Shown piece by piece: positions 1 through 9,074 of a stretch of DNA of 49,856 nt (within the stretch, counting starts at the first letter, position 1; every line of letters starts with the position of its first letter). Source of the DNA: Arcobacter lacus (GTDB lineage Bacteria > Campylobacterota > Campylobacteria > Campylobacterales > Arcobacteraceae); the NCBI RefSeq assembly GCF_003063295.1, contig NZ_MUXF01000002.1, positions 1 through 49,856 on the forward strand, written 5' to 3'. The translations under genes and the position numbers were made by a program. The notes beneath the pieces were generated by a model. It had not been told where the DNA came from, searched no databases, and saw only the letters and a program-made list of their open reading frames with translations.

Positions 1-179
1 GTGTTATAGATTATATTTGGTGTTTGACTAACATTCTCTTGTTTTTTTGGAAAAAACTCTACAAATGTTACTCCTTTTGCTTTTAGCAAAAAACCTAATA
101 TTAATAATACTGTTGATACTATCCCCATTACTATTAGAAAGCTTGTTACTAATTCTAGTATCGTACTTAGCCCTTCCAT
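1..179 (-). CDS. Small membrane protein, 3'-truncated by window edge (OadG-like?)
   Basis: Reading leftward from an ATG at 177-179, 59 codons stay open to the window edge, so the C-terminus is missing. A good ribosome site (GGAGAG) lies just upstream. Residues about 8-32 form one hydrophobic membrane segment, followed by a basic stretch and the short motif FVEFFPKKQ. A single N-terminal helix followed by FFP-K/E resembles the small gamma subunit of sodium-pumping decarboxylases (OadG), but the similarity is weak and the rest of the gene is not visible. The other frames over this stretch lack a ribosome site and a plausible composition. I am fairly sure it is a gene and unsure what it is. Confidence 0.6.
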   Translation of the reverse strand, partial: MEGLSTILELVTSFLIVMGIVSTVLLILGFLLKAKGVTFVEFFPKKQENVSQTPNIIYN

Positions 180-298
180 ATTTCTCTCCGTGGTTACCAT
201 TTGTAAATATGAGTGTAATCATATATAAAAGTTGCTTTAGTAATATTTATATTTTTATTGTTTTTTGAAAAATTTTAAAATTTAATAGTTTTTACAAT

Positions 299-394
299 TT
301 ATAGAATTTTTTCACCAAATTCATAAATAAAATTGTCAACTCTTCTAAAGAAATTTATAACACTATCTTTAGTTTCTACTATTTTTCTTGACAT
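299..394 (-). CDS. Putative 31-residue small protein
   Basis: A short ORF of 31 codons with ATG at 392-394 and an AAAGGA ribosome site about 8 bases upstream. It begins MSRKIVETKDSVINFF and ends with GEKIL. Charged and hydrophobic residues alternate, suggesting an amphipathic helix with no membrane segment. A TATAAT box on the same strand (424-429) could serve it. It is divergent from the S24 repressor at 504 and upstream of the truncated membrane protein gene, so it could be a target of that repressor. The family is not recognised. Its reality rests on the ribosome site and promoter only. Confidence 0.4.
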   Translation of the reverse strand: MSRKIVETKDSVINFFRRVDNFIYEFGEKIL

Positions 395-411
395 AATATT
401 ATCCTTTAAAT

Positions 412-467
412 AAAATATTTCAAATTATATAAAAAATTAATAATTTACTTGAAAAATATTTCAAATT
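412..467. repeat. 15-bp direct repeat in the divergent promoter region
   Basis: AAAATATTTCAAATT occurs perfectly at 412-426 and 453-467, 41 bp apart start to start, or about four helical turns. The right copy overlaps the spacer of the plus-strand promoter and the left copy overlaps the minus-strand -10 box. This layout fits operators of the adjacent S24 repressor, although AT-rich repeats can arise by chance. Confidence 0.5.
424..429 (-). promoter_or_regulatory. Candidate -10 box for the 31-residue ORF
   Basis: A perfect TATAAT on the minus strand, 30 bases upstream of the small ORF start. No convincing -35 was seen, which is normal for Campylobacterota sigma-70 promoters. Confidence 0.4.
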
Positions 468-477
468 GTAATATAAT
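449..477 (+). promoter_or_regulatory. Sigma-70-type promoter of the S24 repressor
   Basis: TTGAAA at 449-454, a 17-base spacer, and TATAAT at 472-477, followed 26 bases later by the repressor start. The right copy of the 15-bp direct repeat lies in the spacer, which suggests autoregulation. Confidence 0.6.
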
Positions 478-503
478 TTTGAGAAATAAAAAAAGGAGCT
501 AAA

Positions 504-1160
504 ATGTTTATTGTTGATGAGATTATAGAAAAACTAAAAGATATTATAAGTGCAGATGGAAAAAATGGAAAAGTATTCGATAAAGATGTAGCTAAATCTT
601 TAGAATTAAGTCAAGCAAATTTTGCTACTATGAAAAATAGAGGAAAAATTCCTTTTACAAATATTTTAAACTTTTGTGCTAAAAAAAAGATATCTATAAA
701 TTGGCTTTTATACAATCAAAATCCAGATTCATTAGTTGATGCAACAGATAAATATTGGATAAAATATTATCCTTCTGTTTCCGTTAGTGCTGGTGGTGGA
801 GCTTATGAAAGTGAAGATAACTATGAATCTTTAGAGTTACCAACATATTTTGTTAGTATGTTGGGTGGAAATGAAAATTTAAAAAATATTGATGCTATAA
901 ATGTAATTGGAGATTCTATGGAACCAACATTAAATAGTGACAATATAATATTTATTGATAAAACAAAAAATGATGTATCAAGAGATGGAATTTATGCTTT
1001 TACTACAATTCATGGTTTATTTGTAAAAAGAATACAAAGACGAGTTGATGGGAAACTAGATATTATTTCTGATAACAAAGATTATCCATCACAAGTTTTA
1101 AATAAAAATGATTTAGAAATTTTAGGAAAAGTGATAAGCTCTTTTGGATTAGTTTACTAA
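504..1160 (+). CDS. S24 (LexA/CI-like) transcriptional repressor
   Basis: A 218-residue repressor of the LexA/phage CI type. Residues about 1-70 form a helix-turn-helix domain of the CI kind (DVAKSLELSQANFATMKNRG). Residues about 90-215 form the S24 self-cleaving peptidase domain. The nucleophile Ser is in GDSMEPT (S138), the general-base Lys is in LFVKRI (K175), and the SAGGGA stretch (95-100) is in the usual position of the cleavage site. The start is supported by an AAGGAG ribosome site. Family members sense DNA damage or stress through self-cleavage and control phage or stress genes. No prophage genes are visible here, so the target may be its own promoter and the divergent small ORF. It could be a prophage relic or an orphan stress regulator. 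Confidence 0.85.
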   Translation: MFIVDEIIEKLKDIISADGKNGKVFDKDVAKSLELSQANFATMKNRGKIPFTNILNFCAKKKISINWLLYNQNPDSLVDATDKYWIKYYPSVSVSAGGGAYESEDNYESLELPTYFVSMLGGNENLKNIDAINVIGDSMEPTLNSDNIIFIDKTKNDVSRDGIYAFTTIHGLFVKRIQRRVDGKLDIISDNKDYPSQVLNKNDLEILGKVISSFGLVY

Positions 1161-1162
1161 TC

Positions 1163-2161
1163 TTAAAAGAGTGTTGGGAATTTTTGTGATTTTAAAAAAT
1201 AGTTTATTACACATTTATAATTAAATCCCATAATATAAACAGCATTGAATTTTAAGCTTTTTAAAATTGGTTTTAACTCTTCTAAATCTTTTATGATAAT
1301 TTGTTCATCTTTATCCAGAAAATCGACATAAAAATTTGAAATAAAAATAGCTTTTGCATATTTATATTTTTCTTTTATATATAAAATCTCTTTTTTATAT
1401 AAATCTTCATTGTTTTGACAAATTATAAATTTATCACTTTTACCAAATTCTATAAGATTGAAATTTTTATCTAAAAAAAGAGCTTTTAAGTTATGAAAAG
1501 CTTTTAATTTTGAGAAATCTATATTTTGATTTAGAAAATTATAAACTTTTATAAAATTTGTAAGATATAAACTTGAAATCTTCAATCTTGAAAAATATCT
1601 TTCTTTATATGAAAAAGATGTTTCAAACAAAGAGTGTTCCGTTAAATTTTCTATATTTTCAACTAAAACTATATCATTGAAATCACTATTGTTTGGGTAA
1701 AGTTTATCTAGAATTGTTTTATCTGAACAGATAAGAATATCATCATTTTCTATATTTTCTAATTGTTTAAAAAAGTTTTCCAATCTATTTGGAATTAGTT
1801 TTATAGCTTTTTCGAAGTTATTTGAATATATTTTTAGTAAATCATAAGTCTCTTTTTCACAAAAATAAGCTTTTAAATTTTTAGTAGATAAGTTAAAACG
1901 AATTAATTTTATTATGGCTAAATCAATATTTTCAACTTTTATCCAAGCTATTTCATTATCAAGTATCAGATGATTTTCTTCGATAAGGATTGCAAATGCA
2001 CCATTTTTTAGAGCTATTTCAATCTCATTTGGATCTTTAACTATAAATAAATCGCCTTCTTTTACTTTTGAAACGTTTGTTTTGATTGAATATATAAAAG
2101 AGATTGATGGAGAGTTTAAAAGCTTTCCATCAACAATATCTAAAATAGATGAGATTTGCAC
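1163..2161 (-). CDS. MurF-like conserved hypothetical protein
   Basis: A 332-residue protein. Its first 70 residues resemble the N-terminal substrate-binding domain of Mur ligases, especially the stretch VKEGDLFIV followed by ALKNGAFAILIEE. The rest does not: no GKT/S ATP-binding loop and no recognisable central ligase domain. It starts with GTG, overlapping the metG stop by one base, so the two are translationally coupled. A hypothetical gene follows metG in the same way in Campylobacter, as I recall. It may be a catalytically dead Mur ligase relative; the actual role is unknown. Confidence 0.7.
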   Translation of the reverse strand: MQISSILDIVDGKLLNSPSISFIYSIKTNVSKVKEGDLFIVKDPNEIEIALKNGAFAILIEENHLILDNEIAWIKVENIDLAIIKLIRFNLSTKNLKAYFCEKETYDLLKIYSNNFEKAIKLIPNRLENFFKQLENIENDDILICSDKTILDKLYPNNSDFNDIVLVENIENLTEHSLFETSFSYKERYFSRLKISSLYLTNFIKVYNFLNQNIDFSKLKAFHNLKALFLDKNFNLIEFGKSDKFIICQNNEDLYKKEILYIKEKYKYAKAIFISNFYVDFLDKDEQIIIKDLEELKPILKSLKFNAVYIMGFNYKCVINYFLKSQKFPTLF

Positions 2162-4113
2162 TAGCTTATTTTCGTTCCAGATTTTTTAGGTGCTTCTGGT
2201 CTTAAAAGTGATAAACCATTCTCATCACGTGCTGCCATCAACATACCTTCACTTAGCATTCCCATAAGTTTTGCAGGTTTTAAGTTTGCAACTACACAAG
2301 CTTGAGTACCAACTAATTCTTCAGCTGAATAATACTCTTTAATTCCTGCTAAAATTTGTCTATTTCTTCCTTCTCCTAAATCAACTTGTAGTTTTAGAAG
2401 TTTTGCAGATTTTGGAACTTCAACTGCTTCTACAATTGTTCCAATTTTTAAAGTTGTTTCAAAAAATTTATCAATAGTGATTAAATTGTCATCTTCTACT
2501 TTTGTAGTTTCTTGTTCTTTTTTTATTTCACATTCAGCTTTTGTTTCATCAGCTGTTGCAGGTTGTTCTAATAAAATCTCTTCTATTCTTGGGAAAAGTT
2601 GTTCAACTTTTGTTATAACTGTATCAGCTAATAACTCTTTATTTTTTATCAATTTATTAAAAGTTTCAGTATTTATATTCATACCTAAAGATTGAGCAAT
2701 TAGTTTAATTTTTTCAGGCATTACTGAATCTAAAAGTAGGGCAACTTTAGCCATAATATTTGTAATTAAAGCAACTAACGCCATAGCCTCAGCATTTTTT
2801 CCATCTTTCATTAAATTCCAAGGTTCATAATCATTGATTGCTTTATTTGCAATAGTTAAAACTTTCCATATCTCTTCAAGATATCTGTTTATTTGCATAT
2901 TATAAATATATTTTTCAACACCATCTAAAATTTCATTTACTTCATCTAACTCTTTTTTATGGAATTTTTCAACATCAACTGAACTTACTTTATAATCAAA
3001 ATATTTTCCACTCATTCCCGAAATTCTATTTAGTAAATTTCCTAAATCATTTCCTAAATCAGAGTTTATTCTATCTATTAAAGCTTTTTGTGAAAAATCT
3101 CCATCTTGACCAAAAGGAACTTCTCTTAACATGAAATATCTAAATGCGTCAAGTCCATAAGCATCTGCAACTTCTTTTGGATTTACAACATTTCCTTTTG
3201 ATTTAGACATTTTTTCACCATCTCTTGTCCACCAACCGTGCGCTGCAATATGTTTTGGTAAAGGTAAATCTAAAGACATTAAAAATGCTGGCCAATAAAT
3301 AGAGTGAAATCTTAATATATCTTTTCCAACAAGATGAATATTTGCTGGCCAAAAATCCATATTTTTATCATCAGTTCCATATCCAAGTGCTGTAATATAG
3401 TTTAAAAGAGCATCAAGCCAAACATACATAACATGTTTTGGTTCATTCATTGATTCTGGAAATTTTACTCCCCAAGAAAATGATGTTCTTGAGATTGATA
3501 AATCTTTTAAACCACCTTTTACAAAGTTTACAATTTCATTCTTTTTGCTTCTTGGTAAAATACAATCTTCATTTTCTTCATACCATTTAAGTAATTTTTC
3601 TTCATATTTAGATAATTCAAAAAAATAACTTTCTTCTTTTACTAAAGTTGTTGCTCTTCCACATTCTGGACAAAATTGTTCATCTACAAGTTGAGATTCA
3701 GGAAAAAAAGTTTCGCAAGGTACACAATAAAAACCTTCATATTCACCTTTATAAATATCACCTTTTTTATACATTGTTTCAAAAGCTTTTTGTACTCCAA
3801 TTTTATGCTCTTCATCAGTAGTTCTGATAAATTTATCATAAGTAATATCAAAATCATCCCATAAAGTTCTAAATTTTCCTGAAATTTCATCAGCATACTC
3901 TTTTGGTGTTTTGTTTCTAATTTCAGCACTTTGTGCTATTTTTTGTCCATGTTCATCAGTTCCTGTTAAAAGGAATGTATTTGAACCTGTCAATCTTGAA
4001 TATCTTGCTAACATATCTGCAATAATTGTAGTATAAGCATGACCGATATGAGCTACATCATTTACATAATATATTGGAGTTGTGATATAAACATTTTTAC
4101 AAGATTCTTGCAT
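2161..4113 (-). CDS. metG: Methionyl-tRNA synthetase
   Basis: Charges tRNA-Met with methionine in the cytoplasm. The 650-residue class I synthetase shows the HIGH motif at residues 22-25, a zinc knuckle with C130, C133, C148 and C151, and KMSKS at 301-305. A C-terminal tRNA-binding (EMAP/Trbp111) domain covers about residues 545-650. An acidic, Glu-rich linker joins it to the anticodon-binding part. ATG start with a GAGGT ribosome site. It belongs to a minus-strand run with fbp and a small cysteine protein upstream and the MurF-like gene downstream. Confidence 0.97.
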   Translation of the reverse strand: MQESCKNVYITTPIYYVNDVAHIGHAYTTIIADMLARYSRLTGSNTFLLTGTDEHGQKIAQSAEIRNKTPKEYADEISGKFRTLWDDFDITYDKFIRTTDEEHKIGVQKAFETMYKKGDIYKGEYEGFYCVPCETFFPESQLVDEQFCPECGRATTLVKEESYFFELSKYEEKLLKWYEENEDCILPRSKKNEIVNFVKGGLKDLSISRTSFSWGVKFPESMNEPKHVMYVWLDALLNYITALGYGTDDKNMDFWPANIHLVGKDILRFHSIYWPAFLMSLDLPLPKHIAAHGWWTRDGEKMSKSKGNVVNPKEVADAYGLDAFRYFMLREVPFGQDGDFSQKALIDRINSDLGNDLGNLLNRISGMSGKYFDYKVSSVDVEKFHKKELDEVNEILDGVEKYIYNMQINRYLEEIWKVLTIANKAINDYEPWNLMKDGKNAEAMALVALITNIMAKVALLLDSVMPEKIKLIAQSLGMNINTETFNKLIKNKELLADTVITKVEQLFPRIEEILLEQPATADETKAECEIKKEQETTKVEDDNLITIDKFFETTLKIGTIVEAVEVPKSAKLLKLQVDLGEGRNRQILAGIKEYYSAEELVGTQACVVANLKPAKLMGMLSEGMLMAARDENGLSLLRPEAPKKSGTKIS

Positions 4114-4127
4114 TTTTACCTCTTTTC

Positions 4128-4334
4128 TTAAAATTCAAATCCACCAGTAGAACCTTTATTCATAGATTCATAGACAGAAATTACGTATTTTCTTCTTAAT
4201 TCACATTCAAAAAAAGCACTACAAGGAGTGCAAGATTTTAAACTATTTGATTCTTGACAATTTTTTAATTCAACTAGCATTTTTTCTAGTTTTAATTCCC
4301 ATTCATCAAGTACAATTTCTTCGTGTTCAGCCAT
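4128..4334 (-). CDS. Small four-cysteine conserved hypothetical protein
   Basis: A 68-residue protein with C26, C35, C38 and C44 (spacing CX8CX2CX5C), which could bind zinc or an iron-sulfur cluster. The flanks are acidic and the C-terminus is Gly-rich. Its start overlaps the end of fbp by 8 bases, and metG starts 14 bases after its stop, so the three are very likely one transcript. A hypothetical gene lies between fbp and metG in Campylobacter in my memory, which supports a real, conserved gene. Function unknown. Confidence 0.75.
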   Translation of the reverse strand: MAEHEEIVLDEWELKLEKMLVELKNCQESNSLKSCTPCSAFFECELRRKYVISVYESMNKGSTGGFEF

Positions 4335-5169
4335 TATTTTTATAAACTTCTAAAACTCTGTTTATTTCACTATTTGAACCAAAAAAGCAAGGAGTTGTAT
4401 CGTGAATATGTGTAGTTTGCACTTCTAAAACTCTTTTAAATCCATCAACAGCTTGACCACCAGCTTTTTCATAAGCTAATGCAAAAGGGAAAACTTCAAA
4501 TAACTGTCTTAATTTTCCTTTTGGTTTATCACTTGTTCCTGGATATGAAAAAAGTCCACCACCTTTTAATAAAATTTGGTGTAAATCTGGAACCATTCCT
4601 CCACTATATCTTAATCTATAACCATCATTAAAAATGTCATCAATTAACTGTTTATGAAAAGGTGCCCAACAATTTTGTGTAGAACCAGGAGCATTTAATT
4701 TACCTTTTTCATTAAGTTTAATATTTTGAATAAAAGTAAATTTAGCATCTAATAATCTATACATTTTTACATCAGTTGTAGTTACTACCATTTCAACTCT
4801 TGGACCAAAAACTACATAAACTGAAGCAACTATATTTTGTGCATTAAATTCATTTTCATAAATACCAAAAATTGAACCAACAGATAGGTTTACATCGACT
4901 AGAGATGAACCATCAAGTGGATCATAAGCTATTAAATATTTACCATTTTCATGTAAGTTTACAATTGCTTCTTGCTCTTCACTAACAATTGCTTTTATAC
5001 TTGGAATTTTTTTGAAAATATTTTCAATGATTTCATCACTTGCAATATCAAGTTTTAGTTGTGTATCTCCAGTTGAATTCTCAGATTCACTTTTCCCTGT
5101 GTCACCTGTTTCAATTAAATGTTTGATTTTTATTGCAGATTCTTCAATTGCTTTAATTATTTCTTGCAT
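4327..5169 (-). CDS. fbp: Fructose-1,6-bisphosphatase, class I
   Basis: Hydrolyses fructose 1,6-bisphosphate to fructose 6-phosphate, the committed gluconeogenic step. This fits a lineage that grows on organic and amino acids. The metal site is seen in the SEEQE stretch and in [13 protein letters not shown], the family signature. Further conserved parts are RYSGGMVPD and the Lys-rich [16 protein letters not shown] prefer the ATG at 5167-5169 ([11 protein letters not shown], 280 residues), the usual family length, over an upstream TTG that would add ten unconserved residues. First gene of the fbp-Cys protein-metG run, divergent from the lipoprotein gene. Confidence 0.95.
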   Translation of the reverse strand: MQEIIKAIEESAIKIKHLIETGDTGKSESENSTGDTQLKLDIASDEIIENIFKKIPSIKAIVSEEQEAIVNLHENGKYLIAYDPLDGSSLVDVNLSVGSIFGIYENEFNAQNIVASVYVVFGPRVEMVVTTTDVKMYRLLDAKFTFIQNIKLNEKGKLNAPGSTQNCWAPFHKQLIDDIFNDGYRLRYSGGMVPDLHQILLKGGGLFSYPGTSDKPKGKLRQLFEVFPFALAYEKAGGQAVDGFKRVLEVQTTHIHDTTPCFFGSNSEINRVLEVYKNNG

Positions 5170-5370
5170 ATTTATACTCTTTTTGTATTTTATTAACAAA
5201 ATTTTAGACTAATCAATATTCTAAGCTATTTTCATCATATACAAGATTTGAATATTAATCTTTTCTTATTTGTAGAGAGGATTTTATCTAAAGAAACGTT
5301 AAATTAAATTTAGAAATATTTTTTAAAGCCTTTGTAATGTAAAATACAGGCCATTAAAAAAAGGGGATTT

Positions 5371-5865
5371 ATGTATAAAATTTTAATTTTTCTATTTATT
5401 TCAATGTTTTTAGTTTCATGCTCATCAAAAAATAGCGCATTTAGGTATTTTGAAAAAGATGGATTGGAAACAAAAGGTATAAAAGCTACGAAAAAGGCTG
5501 ATATAGTAAAAGATAAAGAGGTTAATACTATTTTTATAGCAACTTATTTAAACCAAATAGATGAACTTTCAGATACAAAAACAGAAGATTTTTTAGTGTT
5601 TACATATTTTTCTAATTTAGATTCTCAAAATATAGAAGATAATGGATATCTTTTCTTTTTAAATGAAAATGAACCAGTATATATTGAAAAAATTGAAAAA
5701 GATAATGAAAAATATAAAAGTTTAATGCTTAAAAATTATTGGGGAAACTATTATTTAGTAAAATTCAATAATATAGAAATAGATGATAATAAAAAAGATT
5801 TTGTTTTAAATTTAGTTTTACAAGACCAAGAGTCTAATAAGGTGACACTAGGTTTTGTAAAATAG
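5371..5865 (+). CDS. Lipoprotein of unknown function
   Basis: A 164-residue protein with a classical lipoprotein signal: a Lys near the N-terminus, a hydrophobic core, and the lipobox LVSC with the lipidated Cys at 17. The mature part is Lys/Glu/Asn-rich with no recognised domain. A strong ribosome site (AAAGGGG) precedes the ATG. Its 3' end overlaps the convergent slt gene by 32 bases. A lipoprotein gene beside slt is also what I recall from C. jejuni. Probably anchored in the periplasm or outer membrane. Confidence 0.8.
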   Translation: MYKILIFLFISMFLVSCSSKNSAFRYFEKDGLETKGIKATKKADIVKDKEVNTIFIATYLNQIDELSDTKTEDFLVFTYFSNLDSQNIEDNGYLFFLNENEPVYIEKIEKDNEKYKSLMLKNYWGNYYLVKFNNIEIDDNKKDFVLNLVLQDQESNKVTLGFVK

Positions 5866-7492
5866 TAGATAGTGAAATTTTATTTTCACTATTTAAATAA
5901 TTATTATAGATATAAAAGTTTGCTAAAACTTTTTTCCCATATTCTCTTGTTTCGCCAGAAGATATTAACTCCATACTTAAAAATGGTTCAAATTTACCTT
6001 TTTCTTTAAATAATCCTTTTTTTAATTGACCTTTAGTGTATCCTCCACCGCCATTATAAGCGTAAGCTATAAATAAAGGATTATTATCAAATTGATTCAT
6101 TAATGTATCTAAATGAAAACTTGCATATTCAATATTCTTTTTTGGAACAAATTGTTCATAAATATTATAATCTTCATTTAATTTTTGTGAAATATCCAAA
6201 GATAAAAAAGGCATTATTTGCATAACACCTAAAGCTGAAGATACAGAAATAGAAGAGGGGATAAATCTACTTTCTTGTCTAGCAAGAGAATAGAGTAAAA
6301 TTTGTTTATATATATCATATTTTCCAATTATATCTTTATATGGAGTTATAAAATATTGAATTTTAGATTTATTATATCTTTCTAAAACAAAAGCTAAATG
6401 TGGCATTGTATTTTCATCTGTAAAAATATTTGAGTACTTTTGTAGTTTTATATCATCAAGGTTTGTTTTCGTATCTTCAACAACATTTAACCAATCAAAA
6501 GCATTATAAATATCATAAGAGCTTTTTTGATTTTTTACTTCAAGATTGTAAATAATATTATCTGGTTTTATATTTAACAACTCTTTTGCATATAAAACAT
6601 ATAAACTATTATCCCAACTTTTAGCTAGTTCTTCTAAATAGTAATTTTCTTTTGTTACTAAATATAACCAAAAAGCAGCCTTATCTTTCATGTCTCTTTG
6701 GTTTGTTTTATTAAAAGATGTAAGAAAAAAGCTTTTTGCAATTGTTGGATTATTATTATTTATTGCATTAATCCCAAGAATAAAATCAATATCAGGTGTA
6801 AATGTTTTAATACTATTTAGAGCAAACAAAGATTTTTGAATATTTGGAAAATCTTTACTAAAAATAATAGTTCGTAAGAACCTATTAAAATCAGCTTCTT
6901 GTGTAAGTTTTGTTAAAAATTCCAAAGGTAATTCTTTATTTAAATATCTTATAGTATAACTATCTTCAAGTTCAAAAAATAGTTGTAGAAACTTTTTTGT
7001 ACCACTATTTATAAAAGAGTTAAAAGGATCAGTTGATGAAATAAGTTTTAAGTTATTTTTTAAAGTAGGGTAAGAATCTAATTTGTTAATAAAAAATTCT
7101 AAATCTTTTTTCGACAATAAAGAAGCCTCTTTTAAAGATAATCCTAATGCAATACATCTTACATCGCTATTTTTTAACTCTTCAATTGAAGCTCTATAAC
7201 ATTTTAAATCTTCTTCTGGGATATTTTTTTTATATCTTTGATTGAAAAGTTTATCTAAAGAAGCATTTTTACCATATCTCATATCATAGACAGTTTTAGC
7301 CTCTTCAAAAGATAAATTTTCCTCTTGATTTAGATATTGAATAATAAAAAAATCTTTTGCAGGAGATTTAGGTTTTTCTTGAAGCCAAGATAGAGTTATT
7401 TTAAAGTCTTTTTGCATAAAATCGGTAGTTGCTGTTGCAATATCCGCATTTAAAGATATTGCAAAAAGCAAAAATATCAAAATTTTTTTCAT
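5834..7492 (-). CDS. slt: Soluble lytic murein transglycosylase
   Basis: A 552-residue periplasmic lytic transglycosylase that cleaves the MurNAc-GlcNAc bond of peptidoglycan, forming 1,6-anhydro ends. Residues 1-16 are a signal peptide (cleavage near LNA-D). A long alpha-helical superhelical region follows to about 390. The catalytic SLT domain then shows the catalytic Glu in LARQESRF (E407), GVMQIMP (residues 422-428), and a later YNGGGG. It starts 9 bases after yggT and belongs to the gltX-yggT-slt run. The 3' end overlaps the opposing lipoprotein gene. Confidence 0.93.
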   Translation of the reverse strand: MKKILIFLLFAISLNADIATATTDFMQKDFKITLSWLQEKPKSPAKDFFIIQYLNQEENLSFEEAKTVYDMRYGKNASLDKLFNQRYKKNIPEEDLKCYRASIEELKNSDVRCIALGLSLKEASLLSKKDLEFFINKLDSYPTLKNNLKLISSTDPFNSFINSGTKKFLQLFFELEDSYTIRYLNKELPLEFLTKLTQEADFNRFLRTIIFSKDFPNIQKSLFALNSIKTFTPDIDFILGINAINNNNPTIAKSFFLTSFNKTNQRDMKDKAAFWLYLVTKENYYLEELAKSWDNSLYVLYAKELLNIKPDNIIYNLEVKNQKSSYDIYNAFDWLNVVEDTKTNLDDIKLQKYSNIFTDENTMPHLAFVLERYNKSKIQYFITPYKDIIGKYDIYKQILLYSLARQESRFIPSSISVSSALGVMQIMPFLSLDISQKLNEDYNIYEQFVPKKNIEYASFHLDTLMNQFDNNPLFIAYAYNGGGGYTKGQLKKGLFKEKGKFEPFLSMELISSGETREYGKKVLANFYIYNNYLNSENKISLSTILQNLVSPY

Positions 7493-7501
7493 ATCAAAGC
7501 T

Positions 7502-7774
7502 TTAGAAGAATAAGTTTTTTAGAAGTGTCTCTATGAAAATTAATCCAAAAATTAAAATTAGTGGAGCCAAATCCATTCCACCAAATACTGTTGGTATATA
7601 TCTTCTTATAAAAGCATAAACTGGTTCAGTTAATCTATAAAGAATTTGAACTATTGGATTATAAGGATCAGGTTTTACCCAAGTTAAAAGTGCTGAAATA
7701 ATAACAACCCACTTATATAAAAAAATAATACTAAAAATTAGTGTAAAAATTGAAGTTAATAGTGCATCTATCAT
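7502..7774 (-). CDS. YggT family integral membrane protein
   Basis: A 90-residue membrane protein with two hydrophobic segments (about 8-30 and 66-88) around a conserved middle, [20 protein letters not shown], which is the YggT signature. The family occurs in bacteria and plastids and is linked to membrane or cell-division organisation, but no biochemical activity is firmly established. The start overlaps the gltX stop by 4 bases (ATGA), so it is translationally coupled. Confidence 0.88.
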   Translation of the reverse strand: MIDALLTSIFTLIFSIIFLYKWVVIISALLTWVKPDPYNPIVQILYRLTEPVYAFIRRYIPTVFGGMDLAPLILIFGLIFIETLLKNLFF

Positions 7775-9072
7775 TTTATAATGTCTCCTAAATAGTTTTT
7801 AATTAAAGGGTAAATATCTGATAAATTTGGACCATTTTCAACACCTGTTAAGATATATCTTAATGGTTTAAATAGATTTTTCCCTTTTAAAGAAGTTTCA
7901 TCTACAATATAATTTTTTAAATCTTCATAATTATCGAAATAAGGAGCTTTTTGTAAACACTCTTTAATTACTTTAAATTCATTTTCAAAACCTTCAAGAG
8001 TTGTTTTTGTAGCAAAGATTGGTTCAATCTTTTCTTTTATCTCTTTTATAGTACTTGCTTCTTCTAAAAATAGTTTTCCTAATTTTCCTATATCACTATC
8101 TGCAAAACCTAAAATTTTTGATAATCTCATATCATCAAGATTTTCAATATGTTTTCTATTTATGAATCTTAATTTATCTATATCAAATTTTGCTGAACTT
8201 TTTGAAATATTTTCTATTTTAAACCACTCTATGGCTTCTTCTAAAGTAAAAATTTCAGATGGAGTTTTATTTCCCATCAACACAAGATAATTTGCAATAG
8301 CACTTGGAAGAAATCCTTGTTCAATTAGCCATTTTACACTACTTGCATCATCTCTTTTACTCATTTTTTTACCAGTTTGTGCATTTAAAATAATTGGTAA
8401 ATGAACATATTTTATCTCTTTTGTATATCCTAATGAATCTCTAATGTGTATTTGTTTTGGTGTATTTGAAACATGGTCTTCTCCACGAATAACTATTGAA
8501 ATATCCATTAACATATCATCAACAGAACAAGCATAATTATAAGTTGGAGTTTTATCTTGTCTTAAAATTATAAAACTATCAATATCAAAAGGTGCATAGT
8601 CAAAATCACCTTTTAGTAAATCAGTAAATTTTATATTATGATCTGGTTTTTTTAATCTAACAGTAAAAGGTGCGTTTACATTTAGAACTGCTTCATCAGA
8701 TAAATTTTCACAAAATCCATCATATCTAAAAGGAATTCCTTTTTTTATAGATTCTTCTCTTAATTCTTCAAGTTTTTCATCACTACAAAAACAAGCAAAA
8801 GCTTTTTTTTGAGTCATTAATTGTAATGCCATTTTTTGGTGATATTTTAAGTTGTCACTTTGATAAAATACTGTTTTATACTCTATTGAAAAAAGATTTA
8901 AAATCTCTAAAATCTCTTTATCTTTTCCTTCTATATTTCTTTCTTTATCTGTATCTTCAATTCTTATTATCAAATCTTCTTTTAGTTGTTTAGATACGAT
9001 ATAATTGAAAATAGCAACTCGCAAATTTCCAATATGCATGTCTCCTGTTGGACTTGGGGCAAATCTTAACAA
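7771..9072 (-). CDS. gltX: Glutamyl-tRNA synthetase
   Basis: Attaches glutamate to tRNA-Glu. This class I enzyme of 433 residues shows [13 protein letters not shown] at 4-16 (HIGH-type motif) and KMSKR at 236-240. It is slightly shorter than the typical 460-480-residue bacterial enzyme. Campylobacterota usually carry two GltX paralogues, one charging tRNA-Gln, and this copy alone does not tell which one it is. It starts with TTG, supported by a GGAGA ribosome site. It lies 2 bases after the M16 gene and overlaps yggT. Confidence 0.95.
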   Translation of the reverse strand: MLRFAPSPTGDMHIGNLRVAIFNYIVSKQLKEDLIIRIEDTDKERNIEGKDKEILEILNLFSIEYKTVFYQSDNLKYHQKMALQLMTQKKAFACFCSDEKLEELREESIKKGIPFRYDGFCENLSDEAVLNVNAPFTVRLKKPDHNIKFTDLLKGDFDYAPFDIDSFIILRQDKTPTYNYACSVDDMLMDISIVIRGEDHVSNTPKQIHIRDSLGYTKEIKYVHLPIILNAQTGKKMSKRDDASSVKWLIEQGFLPSAIANYLVLMGNKTPSEIFTLEEAIEWFKIENISKSSAKFDIDKLRFINRKHIENLDDMRLSKILGFADSDIGKLGKLFLEEASTIKEIKEKIEPIFATKTTLEGFENEFKVIKECLQKAPYFDNYEDLKNYIVDETSLKGKNLFKPLRYILTGVENGPNLSDIYPLIKNYLGDIIK

Positions 9073-9074
9073 AA

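Noticed and set aside
28-268. Two ORFs (minus 28-222, plus 47-268) at the left edge
   Set aside because: Neither has a ribosome site. A third frame starting at 179 has GGAGAG and a coherent membrane helix, so these are shadows of it.
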